This document shows, one piece after another, positions 38,505-48,132 of a stretch of DNA of 64,000 nucleotides; the stretch's first letter is position 1, and each line of letters begins with the position of its first letter. The DNA comes from Intrasporangium_A sp051961875 (GTDB lineage: Bacteria; Actinomycetota; Actinomycetes; Actinomycetales; Dermatophilaceae): positions 1 through 64,000 of the forward strand of contig NZ_JBQCCV010000125.1 of NCBI RefSeq assembly GCF_051961875.1. The letters are read 5' to 3'. The position numbers were made by a program, and so were the translations under genes. Under the pieces are notes generated by a model, which was given only the letters and a program-made list of their open reading frames with translations, searched no databases and was not told the origin of the DNA.

Positions 38505-40373
38505 GTGAGCCTGCTGGAGACGATCACCGGCCCGGCGGACCTGCGGGCCCTGCCCGCGGAGCGGATGCCGGAGCTGGCCGAGGAGATCCGGGCGTTCCTG
38601 GTGGGCGAGGTGAGCAAGACCGGGGGCCATCTCGGACCCAACCTGGGGGTCGTCGAGCTCACCATCGCGCTGCACCGGGTGTTCGACTCGCCGCGCGATG
38701 CGATCGTCTTCGACACCGGCCACCAGTCCTACGTGCACAAGCTGCTCACCGGCCGGCACGACTTCAGCAAGCTGAAGAAGCAGGGAGGGCTCTCCGGCTA
38801 CCCGAGCCGGGCGGAGTCCGAGCACGACATCGTCGAGAACTCACACGCGTCGACCGCCCTCTCCTGGGCTGACGGCATCGCGAAGGGAAGGCGGCTGCGC
38901 GGCGAGCGCGGCCGGCACACGGTGGCGGTGATCGGCGACGGGGCCCTGACCGGCGGGATGGCGTGGGAGGCGATGAACAACATCGCCGTGGACAAGGACC
39001 TCCCGCTCGTCGTCGTCGTCAACGACAACGAGCGTTCCTATGCCCCGACGATCGGTGGGCTCGCCGAGCACCTCGCGACGCTGCGGACGACCCGCGGCTA
39101 CGAGCGGGTCCTCGCGTGGGGCAAGCGCTCGCTCGCGCGCACCCCTCTCGTCGGCGATGCGGTGTTCGACACCCTCCACGGGGTCAAGAAGGGGCTCAAG
39201 GACATCGTCGCCCCGCAGGGCATGTTCGAAGACCTCGGCCTCAAGTACTACGGGCCGGTCGACGGGCATGACGAGCAGGCCGTCGAGCGGGCGCTGCGCC
39301 AGGCACGTGAGTTCGGCGGCCCCGTCATCGTCCACGTCATCACCCAGAAGGGCCGCGGCTACCAGCCCGCGCTCGACGACATGGCCGACCACATGCACGG
39401 CATCGGCAAGATCAACCCCGAGACGGGCCTGCCGTTCGAGGTCGCCGGTCGGATCTGGACCGATGAGTTCAACGACGAGATGGTGCGCCTCGGCGCCGAG
39501 CGGGACGACCTCGTGGCGCTCACCGCGGCGATGCTCATCCCCGTCGGGCTGGACGGCTTCGCCGCCGCCTACCCCGAGCGGGTCTTCGACGTCGGCATCG
39601 CCGAGCAGCACGCCGTGACCATGGCCTCCGGACTCGCCTACACCGGACTGCACCCCGTGGTGGCCCTCTACGCGACGTTCCTCAACCGCGCGTTCGACCA
39701 GATGCTGATGGACTGCGCGCTGCATCGGGCCGGCGTGACGTTCGTGCTGGACCGGGCCGGCATCACCGGCAGCGACGGCCCGTCGCACAACGGTATGTGG
39801 GACATGACCCTGATGTCGGTCGTCCCCGGGCTGCGGCTCGCAGCCCCCCGCGACGGCGACCAGGTCCGGCAGCAGCTGCGCGAGGCGGTCGCCGTCACCG
39901 ACGGCCCGACCGTGATCCGCTTCCCCAAGGGCGATGTCGCCGAGCCGGTCCGGGCCGTCCGCCAGGAGGGCGACGTCGACGTCCTCTTCGAGACCGGCAC
40001 GGACGACGTCGACCTTCTCGTCGTCGGAGTGGGCGCCTTCGCCGGGTTGGCCGTCGACGTGGGGGAGAAGATCGCCGCGCTCGGTCACTCCGTGCGCGTC
40101 GTCGACCCGAGGTGGGTCCTGCCGGTCAGCCCCTCGGTCGTCGACCTCGCTGGGCATGCCGGTGCCGTGACCGTCATCGAGGACAACCTCGTCAGCGGCG
40201 GAGTGGGGGCCGCCGTGACCCACGCGCTGCGTGAGTCGGGACGCGACGTGCCGGTCCACCTGCACGGCATCCCCAAGCGTTTCCTCGACCACGCCTCCCG
40301 GGGCCAGCTGCTCGAGGAGCTCGGCCTCACGGCCGAGGCCATCGTCGCCGACCTCCAGCGGCGGCTCTCCTGA
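38505..40373 (+). CDS. dxs: 1-deoxy-D-xylulose-5-phosphate synthase
   Basis: The 622-residue protein makes DXP from pyruvate and glyceraldehyde 3-phosphate, the entry step of the MEP isoprenoid pathway. It begins SLLETITGPADLRALP. GHLGPNLGVVELTIALH and HQSYVHKLLTGR give substrate/ThDP contacts. GDGALTGGMAWEAMNN is the ThDP GDG motif, and RVFDVGIAEQHAVTMASGLA contains the catalytic Glu. GTG at 38505 matches the family start and has AGAGGA, although 11 bases away. ATG at 38481 would add eight residues. A possible terminator follows. Confidence 0.96.
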   Translation: MSLLETITGPADLRALPAERMPELAEEIRAFLVGEVSKTGGHLGPNLGVVELTIALHRVFDSPRDAIVFDTGHQSYVHKLLTGRHDFSKLKKQGGLSGYPSRAESEHDIVENSHASTALSWADGIAKGRRLRGERGRHTVAVIGDGALTGGMAWEAMNNIAVDKDLPLVVVVNDNERSYAPTIGGLAEHLATLRTTRGYERVLAWGKRSLARTPLVGDAVFDTLHGVKKGLKDIVAPQGMFEDLGLKYYGPVDGHDEQAVERALRQAREFGGPVIVHVITQKGRGYQPALDDMADHMHGIGKINPETGLPFEVAGRIWTDEFNDEMVRLGAERDDLVALTAAMLIPVGLDGFAAAYPERVFDVGIAEQHAVTMASGLAYTGLHPVVALYATFLNRAFDQMLMDCALHRAGVTFVLDRAGITGSDGPSHNGMWDMTLMSVVPGLRLAAPRDGDQVRQQLREAVAVTDGPTVIRFPKGDVAEPVRAVRQEGDVDVLFETGTDDVDLLVVGVGAFAGLAVDVGEKIAALGHSVRVVDPRWVLPVSPSVVDLAGHAGAVTVIEDNLVSGGVGAAVTHALRESGRDVPVHLHGIPKRFLDHASRGQLLEELGLTAEAIVADLQRRLS

Positions 40374-40378
40374 CACCG

Positions 40379-40401
40379 GCGCCCCCCGATGGGCGGGGCG
40401 C
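40379..40401 (+). terminator. Hairpin after dxs
   Basis: GCGCCCC (40379-40385) pairs with GGGGCGC (40395-40401) six bases after the dxs stop codon, with a 9-base loop. It would separate dxs from the ABC importer operon. Confidence 0.45.
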
Positions 40402-40439
40402 TCCGGCGTGGAGGCGGCCCACATGCGCGATCCGCCATT

Positions 40440-40520
40440 GTGGTGTGCACCACTACGGATACCGCCAGTGGCCGGAACTACGGTCACCGGCAGCGGTTGG
40501 GTGACAACGGAATCTCGTTG
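40440..40520 (+). promoter_or_regulatory. Regulatory region of the ABC importer operon
   Basis: The 188-base gap after dxs has several symmetric elements. GTGGTGTGCACCAC (40440-40453) has 6-base arms around TG. ACTACGG is repeated about 24 bases apart. CAACG-N6-CGTTG lies at 40505-40520. These are candidate sites for the PucR-type regulator encoded at 46-48 kb or for another regulator. I see no clear -35/-10 pair. Confidence 0.4.
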
Positions 40521-40561
40521 CAGCAAGGGCGCGAGCACCCGGCCGGAGCTGGAGGACGTCC

Positions 40562-41782
40562 GTGTCGAAGCGTTGGAGCCTCGCCCTCGCGAGCAGCCTG
40601 ATCACCCTGTCCCTCGCGGCCTGCGGCAGCCCCGGCCAGCCCGGCAGCGCCGCCAACGAGACGCCCGGGGGCGGCCAGGGGGCCGCCTCCGGCGAGCCCT
40701 ACAAGGTCGGCCTCGTCTACTCGAAGAGCGGACCGCTCGCCACCTACGGTGAGCAGTACCGGCAGGCGCTCACCGTCGGCATCGACTACGCCACCAAGGG
40801 CGCCGGCGCGGTGGGCGGCCACAAGATCGAGATCAGCGAGCAGGACGACGCGGGCGACCCGGCCAAGGCCGTCGCCGCCGCCACCGACCTGATCGGCAAG
40901 GGCAACAAGATCATCGCCGGCTCCACCGCCTCCGGCGTCGCCCTCCAGGTCGCACCGATCGCCGCGGACAACAAGGTGCTCTTCATCTCCGGTCCCGCGG
41001 CCGTCGACGCCGTCACGGGCGCGAACAAGTACACCTTCCGCTCCGGCCGCCAGACCTGGCAGGACGTCGCGACAGCCGGCGCGATGCTGGGCGACGTCAG
41101 CGGGAAGAGGATCACCGTCCTGGCCCAGGACAGCGCGTTCGGCAAGGCCAACATCGCCGCGGTGACGGCAGTGCTCGGCGGCAAGGGCGGCAAGGTCGAC
41201 TCCGTCGCCGTCCCGGCCGCCGCCACCGACTTCACGCCGTTCGCGACGAAGATCAAGGAGTCCAAGCCCGACCTGCTGTTCGTGGCCTGGGCCGGCACCA
41301 ACGCGACGGCGATGTGGACGACGCTCGAACAGCAGGCAGTCTTCGACGCGACGAAGGTCGTGACCGGCCTCGACATCAAGCCGACCCACCCACTGTTCGG
41401 TGCGGCCGGAACGAAGATCGACTTCCTCTCCCACTTCTTCGATGGCGCAGCCGACAACGCCGTCTACCAGGCGCTCGACAAGGGCATGAAGGCGCAGAAC
41501 GCATCCGTCGACCTGTTCACCAACGACGGCTTCGTCGCGGGTCAGATGATCGTCCACGCGCTCGAGGCGAGCGGCGACGACGCCGACAAGATGGTGGCGG
41601 CCCTCGAGGGCTGGAAGTTCGAGGGCCCCAAGGGGCAGATGGAGATCCGCGCGGAGGACCACGCCCTGCTCCAGCCGATGTTCACCGCCAGCCTCAAGAA
41701 GGAGGGCGACAATGTTGTCCCCGTCCTCGGCAAGACGCTGGACGCCGCCACGGTCGCCCCGCCGGTCACGCCGTTCAAGTGA
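40562..41782 (+). CDS. ABC-transporter substrate-binding lipoprotein, branched-chain amino-acid type (LivJ-like)
   Basis: The 406-residue protein has a lipoprotein signal: basic start, hydrophobic core, then LSLAAC with the lipid-modified Cys at residue 21. A low-complexity linker follows. The mature part is a type I periplasmic-binding fold (YKVGLVYSKSGPLATYGEQ, then GHKIEISEQDDAGDPAKAV and GSTASGVALQVAPIA). Such proteins bind branched-chain amino acids, amides, urea or aromatic acids; the ligand cannot be predicted here. It leads a five-gene importer operon and overlaps the next gene by GTGA. Confidence 0.92.
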   Translation: MSKRWSLALASSLITLSLAACGSPGQPGSAANETPGGGQGAASGEPYKVGLVYSKSGPLATYGEQYRQALTVGIDYATKGAGAVGGHKIEISEQDDAGDPAKAVAAATDLIGKGNKIIAGSTASGVALQVAPIAADNKVLFISGPAAVDAVTGANKYTFRSGRQTWQDVATAGAMLGDVSGKRITVLAQDSAFGKANIAAVTAVLGGKGGKVDSVAVPAAATDFTPFATKIKESKPDLLFVAWAGTNATAMWTTLEQQAVFDATKVVTGLDIKPTHPLFGAAGTKIDFLSHFFDGAADNAVYQALDKGMKAQNASVDLFTNDGFVAGQMIVHALEASGDDADKMVAALEGWKFEGPKGQMEIRAEDHALLQPMFTASLKKEGDNVVPVLGKTLDAATVAPPVTPFK

Positions 41783-42513
41783 TCGAGGCAACCGCAGTCG
41801 GCTGGCGGGTCGGCGGGGCGCGGATCCTCGACGACGTCTGCCTGTCCGTCGGGGCCGGTGAGCTGCTCGGCATCATCGGCCCGAACGGGGCGGGCAAGTC
41901 CTCCCTCGTCAACATCCTCTCCGGAGTGCGCCGCCCGACCACGGGGCGAATCGCGCTGGGGGACAGGGACGTCACGAGGACCAGCGCCACGAAGCGCGCG
42001 CGTATGGGGCTGGCCCGCTCGTTCCAGACGTCGGCGCTCTTCGACGGCCTCACCGCCGGCGAGAACGTCCGCCTCGCCATCCAGGCGTCCGGCGAGCGGC
42101 CCTTCTCGCCCTTCCGCCGCGCCGCGGGTGACGGGGCCGAGCAGATCGACGCGCTCCTGACAAGGGTCCGTATGCCGGGCCGCGCGGGCACCCTCGCGCG
42201 TGACCTCTCGCACGGGGACCGGCGCAAGCTCGAGCTCGCCATGGCCCTCGCGTCCGACCCCTCGGTCCTCCTTCTCGACGAGCCCATGGCCGGTGTCTCG
42301 GCCGAGGACGTCGACGGCCTGGCCGACATCATCGGCGAGGTCCGCGACAGGGGGGTCGCCGTGGCGATGGTCGAGCACCACATGCACGTCGTCCTGGGCC
42401 TCGCCGACCGGGTCGCGGTCCTGCACCACGGGCAGGTCCTCGCGACAGGGTCGCCCGACGAGGTCACCGCGGATGAGCGCGTCCAGCAGGCCTACCTCGG
42501 GGAGGCATTGTGA
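41779..42513 (+). CDS. ABC-transporter ATP-binding protein (LivG-like)
   Basis: The 244-residue ATPase has Walker A GPNGAGKSS (about residue 36), a signature region LSHGDRRKLELAMAL, Walker B LLLDEPMAGVS and an H-loop in MVEHHMHVV. The signature is LSHGD rather than LSGGQ, a known LivG variant. It energises the importer with the LivF-like protein. GTG at 41779 overlaps the binding-protein stop; its end overlaps the next gene by four bases. Confidence 0.93.
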   Translation: MIEATAVGWRVGGARILDDVCLSVGAGELLGIIGPNGAGKSSLVNILSGVRRPTTGRIALGDRDVTRTSATKRARMGLARSFQTSALFDGLTAGENVRLAIQASGERPFSPFRRAAGDGAEQIDALLTRVRMPGRAGTLARDLSHGDRRKLELAMALASDPSVLLLDEPMAGVSAEDVDGLADIIGEVRDRGVAVAMVEHHMHVVLGLADRVAVLHHGQVLATGSPDEVTADERVQQAYLGEAL

Positions 42514-43238
42514 GCACAGACAAGCCAGCCGCGATCCTGCGGGTCGAGGACCTCCACGTGCGCTACGGCGGGTCACACATCCTGCAGGGCGTCTCGTTCG
42601 ACGTCGCGTCGACGGGCGTCACCGCGCTGCTCGGGCGCAACGGCGTCGGCAAGACGACCACCCTCAAGGCGATCCTCGGCCTCGCACCGCGCACGGGACG
42701 GATCGTCGCGGCGGGCACGGATATCCAGAAGCAGGCGACGACGCGCATCGTGCGCGATGGCATCGGCTACGTCCCCGAGAACCGGGAGGTCTTCGCAGGC
42801 CTGACTGTCGAGGAGAACCTGCGCCTCGTCGACCGCGAGCGCGGCATCGACACGCCGGCCGTCCGACGGCTCTTCCCGGACCTCGTGAAGCGCCGCGGCC
42901 AGCGTGCCGGCACCCTTTCCGGGGGCCAGCAGCAGATGGTCGCGCTCGCCCGCGTCCTGCTCCGGCCGACCAGGCTGCTGCTGATCGACGAGCCGACCAA
43001 GGGCCTGGCGCCCAAGCTCGTCACCGAGGTCGCCGACGTGCTCGCCGAGGTCGCCCGCTCGACGCCCATCCTGCTCGTCGAGCAGAACCTGCCGCTCGTG
43101 CGGCGCATCGCCGACGACGTCGTCGTCCTCGACGCGGGCCGCGTCGTCCACCGCGGCTCGGCCGCGGACCTGATCGCCGATGCGGAGCGCACCCGCGAGC
43201 TGCTCGGCGTCTCCATGCGCAAGGAGGGCGCGGCGTGA
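42510..43238 (+). CDS. ABC-transporter ATP-binding protein (LivF-like)
   Basis: The 242-residue ATPase has Walker A GRNGVGKTT, signature LSGGQQQMVALARVL, Walker B LLLIDEPTKGLAP and H-loop region LLVEQNL. PENREVFAGLTVEENL is the LivF-type Q-loop neighbourhood. It forms the second nucleotide-binding subunit. It is coupled on both sides by 4-base overlaps. Confidence 0.94.
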   Translation: MSTDKPAAILRVEDLHVRYGGSHILQGVSFDVASTGVTALLGRNGVGKTTTLKAILGLAPRTGRIVAAGTDIQKQATTRIVRDGIGYVPENREVFAGLTVEENLRLVDRERGIDTPAVRRLFPDLVKRRGQRAGTLSGGQQQMVALARVLLRPTRLLLIDEPTKGLAPKLVTEVADVLAEVARSTPILLVEQNLPLVRRIADDVVVLDAGRVVHRGSAADLIADAERTRELLGVSMRKEGAA

Positions 43239-44122
43239 ACGACCTGCTCCTGCTCGTCGCCACGGGGCTCGGCCTCGGGGCGCTCTACTTCCTCGCCGCG
43301 AGCGGGCTCAGCCTCATCTACGGCCTCATGGGTGTGCTCAACTTCGCCCACGGCGCGTTCATGATGGCCGGCTCCTACGCCGGCTGGTGGACGATGACCT
43401 CGCTGCTGCCCGCGTCGACGGCTGTCGCCGCGCGGCTCGCCGCCGCCATCGCCGTCGCCCTCCTCGTCGGCGCCCTCGTCGGGTTCCTCGTCGAGGTCGT
43501 CCTCATCCGACCGCTCTACCGACACCACATCCAGCAGGTCCTCGTCACCGTCGGGCTCTCCCTCGCCAGCATCGCTGCGGCCCAAGGCATCTGGGGAGCC
43601 GACCCGAAGCCCCTGCCCAAGCCGCAGTGGATGACGCAGACCACGGAGCTGTTCGGGGCCCGCCTCCCGAACGACCGCTTCGTCTTCATCCTCGCCGCCC
43701 TCGCGCTGTTCCTCGGGCTGCTCGCGCTGCTCCACCTGACTCAGTTCGGCCTCGTGATCCGCGCGGGCGTGGAGAACCGCACCATGGTTGAGGCGCTCGG
43801 CATCAACGTCCGACGCACCTTCACCATCGTCTTCGCGATCGGGGGTGCCGCCGCAAGTGTCGCCGGCCTGCTCTACTCGCAGTACAGCGGGACCGTCTCG
43901 CCCGCCCAGGGTGGCTCGTTGCTCATCTACGCGTTCATCGTCGTCGTCATCGGCGGCATGGGATCGCTACCCGGCACCGCCGTCGCGGCCGTCGCGGTGG
44001 GACTGGTCCAGCAGCTCGCGAACTACTACGCCGCCAGCGGGGTCGGCGACCTGTCCGTCGTCCTCCTGCTCGCCCTTGTCCTGCTCCTGCGGCCCAGCGC
44101 CATGAAGGGGGCGATGGCATGA
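43235..44122 (+). CDS. ABC-transporter permease (LivH-like)
   Basis: The 295-residue integral membrane protein has about eight hydrophobic segments. The family stretches GLSLIYGLMGVLNFAHGAFMMAG near the start and RAGVENRTMVEALGINVRR (coupling helix) are present. VVVIGGMGSLPGTAVAAVAVG is the late glycine-rich helix. It forms half of the pore with the LivM-like protein. Confidence 0.94.
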   Translation: MNDLLLLVATGLGLGALYFLAASGLSLIYGLMGVLNFAHGAFMMAGSYAGWWTMTSLLPASTAVAARLAAAIAVALLVGALVGFLVEVVLIRPLYRHHIQQVLVTVGLSLASIAAAQGIWGADPKPLPKPQWMTQTTELFGARLPNDRFVFILAALALFLGLLALLHLTQFGLVIRAGVENRTMVEALGINVRRTFTIVFAIGGAAASVAGLLYSQYSGTVSPAQGGSLLIYAFIVVVIGGMGSLPGTAVAAVAVGLVQQLANYYAASGVGDLSVVLLLALVLLLRPSAMKGAMA

Positions 44123-45312
44123 GCGCCGACTGGAGGGAGGACACGAACGAGGAACGAGTGAGGCCCGGAGCGCACGGAAGGGGCGCGACAATGAGCATGA
44201 GCTCCCCGACCCTCTCCAGCACGGCAGAGACGGGCCAGACCGCGACGAGCGGCGCCGCGCGCCACCCGCTGCACAGCTACAGGAGGCGACTGGTCCTCCG
44301 GCTGCTCCCGGCCGTCGTCATCGTCGCGGTCCTCGCCTACCTGCCCTATGTGCCGACCGAGCTGCCCGGGCTCTTGCCCGGCCGGGTCAACGGCCCGGGG
44401 TCGATGCAGCTGCTCGCCACGTGCCTCGTCATGGCCGGCATCGCCCTCAGCTACGACGTCATCTTCGGGCGGACGGGGCTGCTCAGCTTCGGCCACGCAC
44501 TCTTCGTCGCGGCCGGCAGCTACCTGCTGACGATCGCGCTCTCGACGTGGTCGCTGCCCCTGTGGGCCTCGATCCCGGTCGCGCTCGGGCTCACCACGCT
44601 CCTCGCCCTGGTGGTGGGCGCGGTCGCACTGCGCGTCGGTGGTATCGCCTTCGCCATGGTCACCCTCGCCTTCGCGCAGGCGGCCTCGATCATCGTCCTG
44701 CGCAACCCGGGCGAGGTGACCGGCGGCGAGGAGGGCAAGAGCCTCAACCGGCACGCGATCCCGGACCTGCTCGTCGGTGTCGCCAACGCGCCCTACCGCT
44801 ACTGGCTCGCGCTCGCGTTCGCCGTGTTCGCGGCCGTCGTCGTCACGCTCCTCGTCCGGTCCCGGGCCGGTCACGCCATGGCCGCCGTCCGCGAGAACGA
44901 GGGCCGCGCCGCCGTCCTTGGGCTGCCGGTCTACCGGGTCAAGCTGCTCGCGATCGTCGTCGGCGCCTTCCTCGGCGGTCTGGGCGGCATCGTGCACGCA
45001 CTCGTCCTCGGCGGCGCCAACCCGCACCTCACGACCACCGAGTTCACCCTCGGCCTGCTCGTCATGGTCGTCCTCGGCGGCGCGGGCCGCACGTGGGGCG
45101 CCCTCCTCGGCGGGTTCCTCTACCACTACGCGGATGCCCGGCTCGTCGAGGTGAGCGGCTCGTCGCTGCTGCAGTCGCTGCCCGACGTCGTGGGACGGGT
45201 GCTGGCGCAGCCGCTCTTCATCCTCGGCATCTTCTTCGTCGTCGTCGTGTACTTCGCCCCGACCGGCCTCGCCGGACTGGGCGCCCGTCTGTTCCGGAAA
45301 GGACGTGCCTGA
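44119..45312 (+). CDS. ABC-transporter permease (LivM-like)
   Basis: The 397-residue membrane protein has LivM features: SYDVIFGRTGLLSFGHALFVAAGSYL, then AVRENEGRAAVLGLPVYRVKLLAIVVGAFLGGLGG with the coupling helix, and LLVMVVLGGAGRTWGALLGG. The first 55 residues are polar and not typical, so translation might begin at the ATG near 44191 (MSMSSPTLSS). ATG at 44119 is kept because it overlaps the previous stop by four bases. Confidence 0.92.
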   Translation: MSADWREDTNEERVRPGAHGRGATMSMSSPTLSSTAETGQTATSGAARHPLHSYRRRLVLRLLPAVVIVAVLAYLPYVPTELPGLLPGRVNGPGSMQLLATCLVMAGIALSYDVIFGRTGLLSFGHALFVAAGSYLLTIALSTWSLPLWASIPVALGLTTLLALVVGAVALRVGGIAFAMVTLAFAQAASIIVLRNPGEVTGGEEGKSLNRHAIPDLLVGVANAPYRYWLALAFAVFAAVVVTLLVRSRAGHAMAAVRENEGRAAVLGLPVYRVKLLAIVVGAFLGGLGGIVHALVLGGANPHLTTTEFTLGLLVMVVLGGAGRTWGALLGGFLYHYADARLVEVSGSSLLQSLPDVVGRVLAQPLFILGIFFVVVVYFAPTGLAGLGARLFRKGRA

Positions 45313-46250
45313 TGACCACCGAACCCGCCTTCGTGATGGAACTGCCCGTCGGGAGTGTCGCGATCCACGACCTCACCGTCGGCACACCGGCCGACGACGC
45401 CCCGGTCGTGCTCGCCGTGCACGGCATCACCGCCAACGGCCTGTCCTGGCGTGAGGTGGCCGACGAGGTCGACCGTCGCCACGGCTCCGCGGTGCGCTTC
45501 CTCGCGCCCGACCTCCGAGGCCGGGCGGCGAGCGCCGCGGCGGCCGGTCCCTATGGGCTGCAGACGCACGTGGCCGACCTCGCCACGATCGCCTCCATCT
45601 TCGGGGCCCAGCCCGTGCTCGTCGGGCACTCGATGGGCGCCTTCATCGCCGGGCTCGCCGTCGCCACCCATCCCGATCGCTTCGCGGGAGCCGTCCTCGT
45701 CGACGGCGGCCTCGCCTTCCCGGCCCCCGAGGGGCTCGACATCGACGCGGCCCTCAAGGCCGTCATCGGCCCGGCTATGGACCGGTTGTCGATGCGGTTT
45801 GCCAGCCCCGCGGCATACGTCGAGTTCTGGAGCGAGCACCCCGCGCTCGGGCCGGCGCTGCACGGCCCGGCGGGGGACGCCCTGCGCGCCTATCTCGAGC
45901 ACGACCTCGTGCCCGCCGACGGGCAGTGGCGCAGCAGCTGCGTCATCGAGGCGGTCCGGGCCGACGGCGCCGACGTCCTCACCGACGCCGAGACCCACGG
46001 TGCCGTGGCACGCGCCGCCGCGGACGGCACCGGCATGGACTTCGTCTGGGCCCACCGCGGACTGCTCGACGAGGCCCAGGGCCTCTACGACAAGGACCGC
46101 CTCGCTGCCCTCGGCGTGCCGGACGAGGTCACCGTGCAGGACGTCGACGCGAACCACTACACGGTCATCCTGGAAGAGCCCGGCGTGACCGCGATCGCGG
46201 ACGCGATCGACCGCCGGCTCGCGGCCGTCCCGCCCCTCAGCGAGGCGTGA
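45312..46250 (+). CDS. Alpha/beta-hydrolase
   Basis: The 312-residue protein is an alpha/beta hydrolase: oxyanion-hole region VLAVHGITANGLSW, nucleophile elbow VGHSMGAFIAG (Ser near residue 104) and a C-terminal His in DVDANHYTVI. It has no signal peptide. Its ATG overlaps the LivM stop as TGATG, so it belongs to the importer operon. It may open an ester or lactone after import; substrate unknown. Its 3' end overlaps the convergent regulator gene by 14 bases. Confidence 0.9.
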   Translation: MTTEPAFVMELPVGSVAIHDLTVGTPADDAPVVLAVHGITANGLSWREVADEVDRRHGSAVRFLAPDLRGRAASAAAAGPYGLQTHVADLATIASIFGAQPVLVGHSMGAFIAGLAVATHPDRFAGAVLVDGGLAFPAPEGLDIDAALKAVIGPAMDRLSMRFASPAAYVEFWSEHPALGPALHGPAGDALRAYLEHDLVPADGQWRSSCVIEAVRADGADVLTDAETHGAVARAAADGTGMDFVWAHRGLLDEAQGLYDKDRLAALGVPDEVTVQDVDANHYTVILEEPGVTAIADAIDRRLAAVPPLSEA

Positions 46251-48132
46251 GGAGCAGGTCCCGCAGGCGGAGGGCGAGCTGGATCTCGAGGGCGCGGTCG
46301 GGCCGCTGCCAGGTGTCCCCGAGCAGCGCCGAGATCCGCTCCAGCCGCTGGGAGACCGTGTTGACGTGCACGTGCAGCTGCCCGGCCGCATGGCGCGGGC
46401 TCGCACCCGCCGCGAAGTATGCCGTGAGCGTGCCGAGCAGGTCCGTCCCCCGGCGCTCGTCGTAGTCCACGATGGGGCCGAGCACCCGCTCGACGTACTC
46501 TCCGATGTCCGGCTCGGAGCTCACGATGAGCCCGGCGAACCCGAGCTCCGTCGCCGCGCCACCCATGCCCCGGCGTCCCAGCGCGAGGAGCGCCCGGACT
46601 GTCCGGACGCCCTCGGCATGCGCCTCCGGGACGGCCGTGACGCCGGTGATCGGCCCCACGCCCGCCACCGTGGTCTCCGAACGACGGCTCAGCAGGGCCG
46701 CCATCGACTTCGCCAGAGCATCGGGGTCCTCACCGGGCACCAGGGCCACGACCGCCCCGTCGTGGGCTCCGACGAGGGCGTCCTCGCCGGCCAGGGTGCT
46801 CGTCGAGAGCAGGAGGCTGCGCGTCGTCGTGCCGACATCCCCGCGGACCACGAGGAGGCAGAAGGGGCGGTGCGGGTCGAAGCCGGCCGACCGCGCCAGA
46901 GAGACCCGGTCGTCGACCGTCCCGCGGGGGCTGACGAGGTCGGAGACAAGGCGGTTGCGCTCCTGCTGACGTGAGTCGGCCGCCGCGCGCTCGAAGAGCA
47001 GGACGAGTGCCGTGACGACCGCGGCGCGCTCCACGGTGCGACGGTCCGGATCGCTCAGTGACTCGACGCCGCCGACAAGGAGCGTGCCGAGCCGGTCGCG
47101 CATTGCGCTCACCGGAGCGACATAGACGCCGTCGACCTCGAAGAGCCGCCCCGTGCCCCAGGCCTCCTCGGTCGGCACGCCGAGGTCCTCGGGGACCGGC
47201 CCGGACTGGCTGCGCCGTTCGCCGGTCTCGTCGGCGAGCACCGCCCAGCCGCCCAGCAGCTCGGACAGCGACTTCGTGATGCCATCCACGCCGCCTCCCT
47301 CGAGGACGAGGGAGGCGAAGCGGTCGTGGGCCGCCGCAGCCTTCTCGACACCGGCGGCATACTGCCGGACCGTCTCGTGTGCTTGGGACAGGGCCTTCAC
47401 GGCCTGCTCCGCGTCCGCCCGGGCGCGGGTCTGCACGAGGGTCACGGCGGCCAGCGTGGCGAGGCTGCCGAGGAGGGCGACCTCCTCGCGGGTGAACGGG
47501 CGGGGGGAACGGTTTGCGGCGAAGAGGACCCCGACGAAGTGCGACTCGACGATGAGCGGGGTGCCGCAGATCGCGATGATGCCCTCGTCGCCCACGCCGG
47601 AGTCGATGCTGGCCGTGTGGGCGAAGCGCTCGTCGTTCGTGTAGTCGGCCGTCCAGTACGGCTTGTGCGTCGAGGCGACGAGACCGCCGAGGCCGTCCCC
47701 GAGGGCGAGGCGGAGCGCCTGGAACCGTGCCGAGATCGAGCCGTCGGTGGCTCGCATGAAGGTGTCGCCGCGCTCCGGATCGTAGAGCGTGAGGTAGGCG
47801 AGGTCGGTCCGCATGAGGATCCGGGCGCGACGGACGATCGCGTCGAGGACCCCGGCGGGGTCGCTCTCGGTCGCCAGCTCGCGGGCGATGTCGAGCAGGG
47901 CCGACAGTGCGGCTTCACGGTCGAGGTGTGCGTCGCGCTCGTGGGTGATCCGCAGCGCCAGCTCACGGGCCCTCGTCGGGGCGGGAGCTGCGACGACGTC
48001 ACCGACCGAGGCACCGGAGGCGACGAGGTCCAGCAGATGCAGCAGCTGGTCTCGTTCCTCAGCGTCCGGCACGGTGCCGATCCTAGGAGGGCCCGGGGTC
48101 ACGGGGCGCGTGTGGTCGGGTCCGTCCGGCAT
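46237..48132 (-). CDS. GAF-domain transcriptional regulator with PucR-type HTH
   Basis: The 631-residue protein has an N-terminal helical segment, and a GAF domain at about residues 75-230 (ALLDIARELATESDPAGVLDAIVRRARILM ... AICGTPLIVESHFVGVLF). A short coiled region and a second sensory region follow. The C-terminal PucR helix-turn-helix is HAAGQLHVHVNTVSQRLERISALLGD. Such proteins sense a small molecule and control nearby catabolic genes. It overlaps the dehydrogenase gene (TGATG), so the two are co-translated. It is convergent with the importer operon, which is a likely target. Confidence 0.88.
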   Translation of the reverse strand: MPDGPDHTRPVTPGPPRIGTVPDAEERDQLLHLLDLVASGASVGDVVAAPAPTRARELALRITHERDAHLDREAALSALLDIARELATESDPAGVLDAIVRRARILMRTDLAYLTLYDPERGDTFMRATDGSISARFQALRLALGDGLGGLVASTHKPYWTADYTNDERFAHTASIDSGVGDEGIIAICGTPLIVESHFVGVLFAANRSPRPFTREEVALLGSLATLAAVTLVQTRARADAEQAVKALSQAHETVRQYAAGVEKAAAAHDRFASLVLEGGGVDGITKSLSELLGGWAVLADETGERRSQSGPVPEDLGVPTEEAWGTGRLFEVDGVYVAPVSAMRDRLGTLLVGGVESLSDPDRRTVERAAVVTALVLLFERAAADSRQQERNRLVSDLVSPRGTVDDRVSLARSAGFDPHRPFCLLVVRGDVGTTTRSLLLSTSTLAGEDALVGAHDGAVVALVPGEDPDALAKSMAALLSRRSETTVAGVGPITGVTAVPEAHAEGVRTVRALLALGRRGMGGAATELGFAGLIVSSEPDIGEYVERVLGPIVDYDERRGTDLLGTLTAYFAAGASPRHAAGQLHVHVNTVSQRLERISALLGDTWQRPDRALEIQLALRLRDLLLTPR

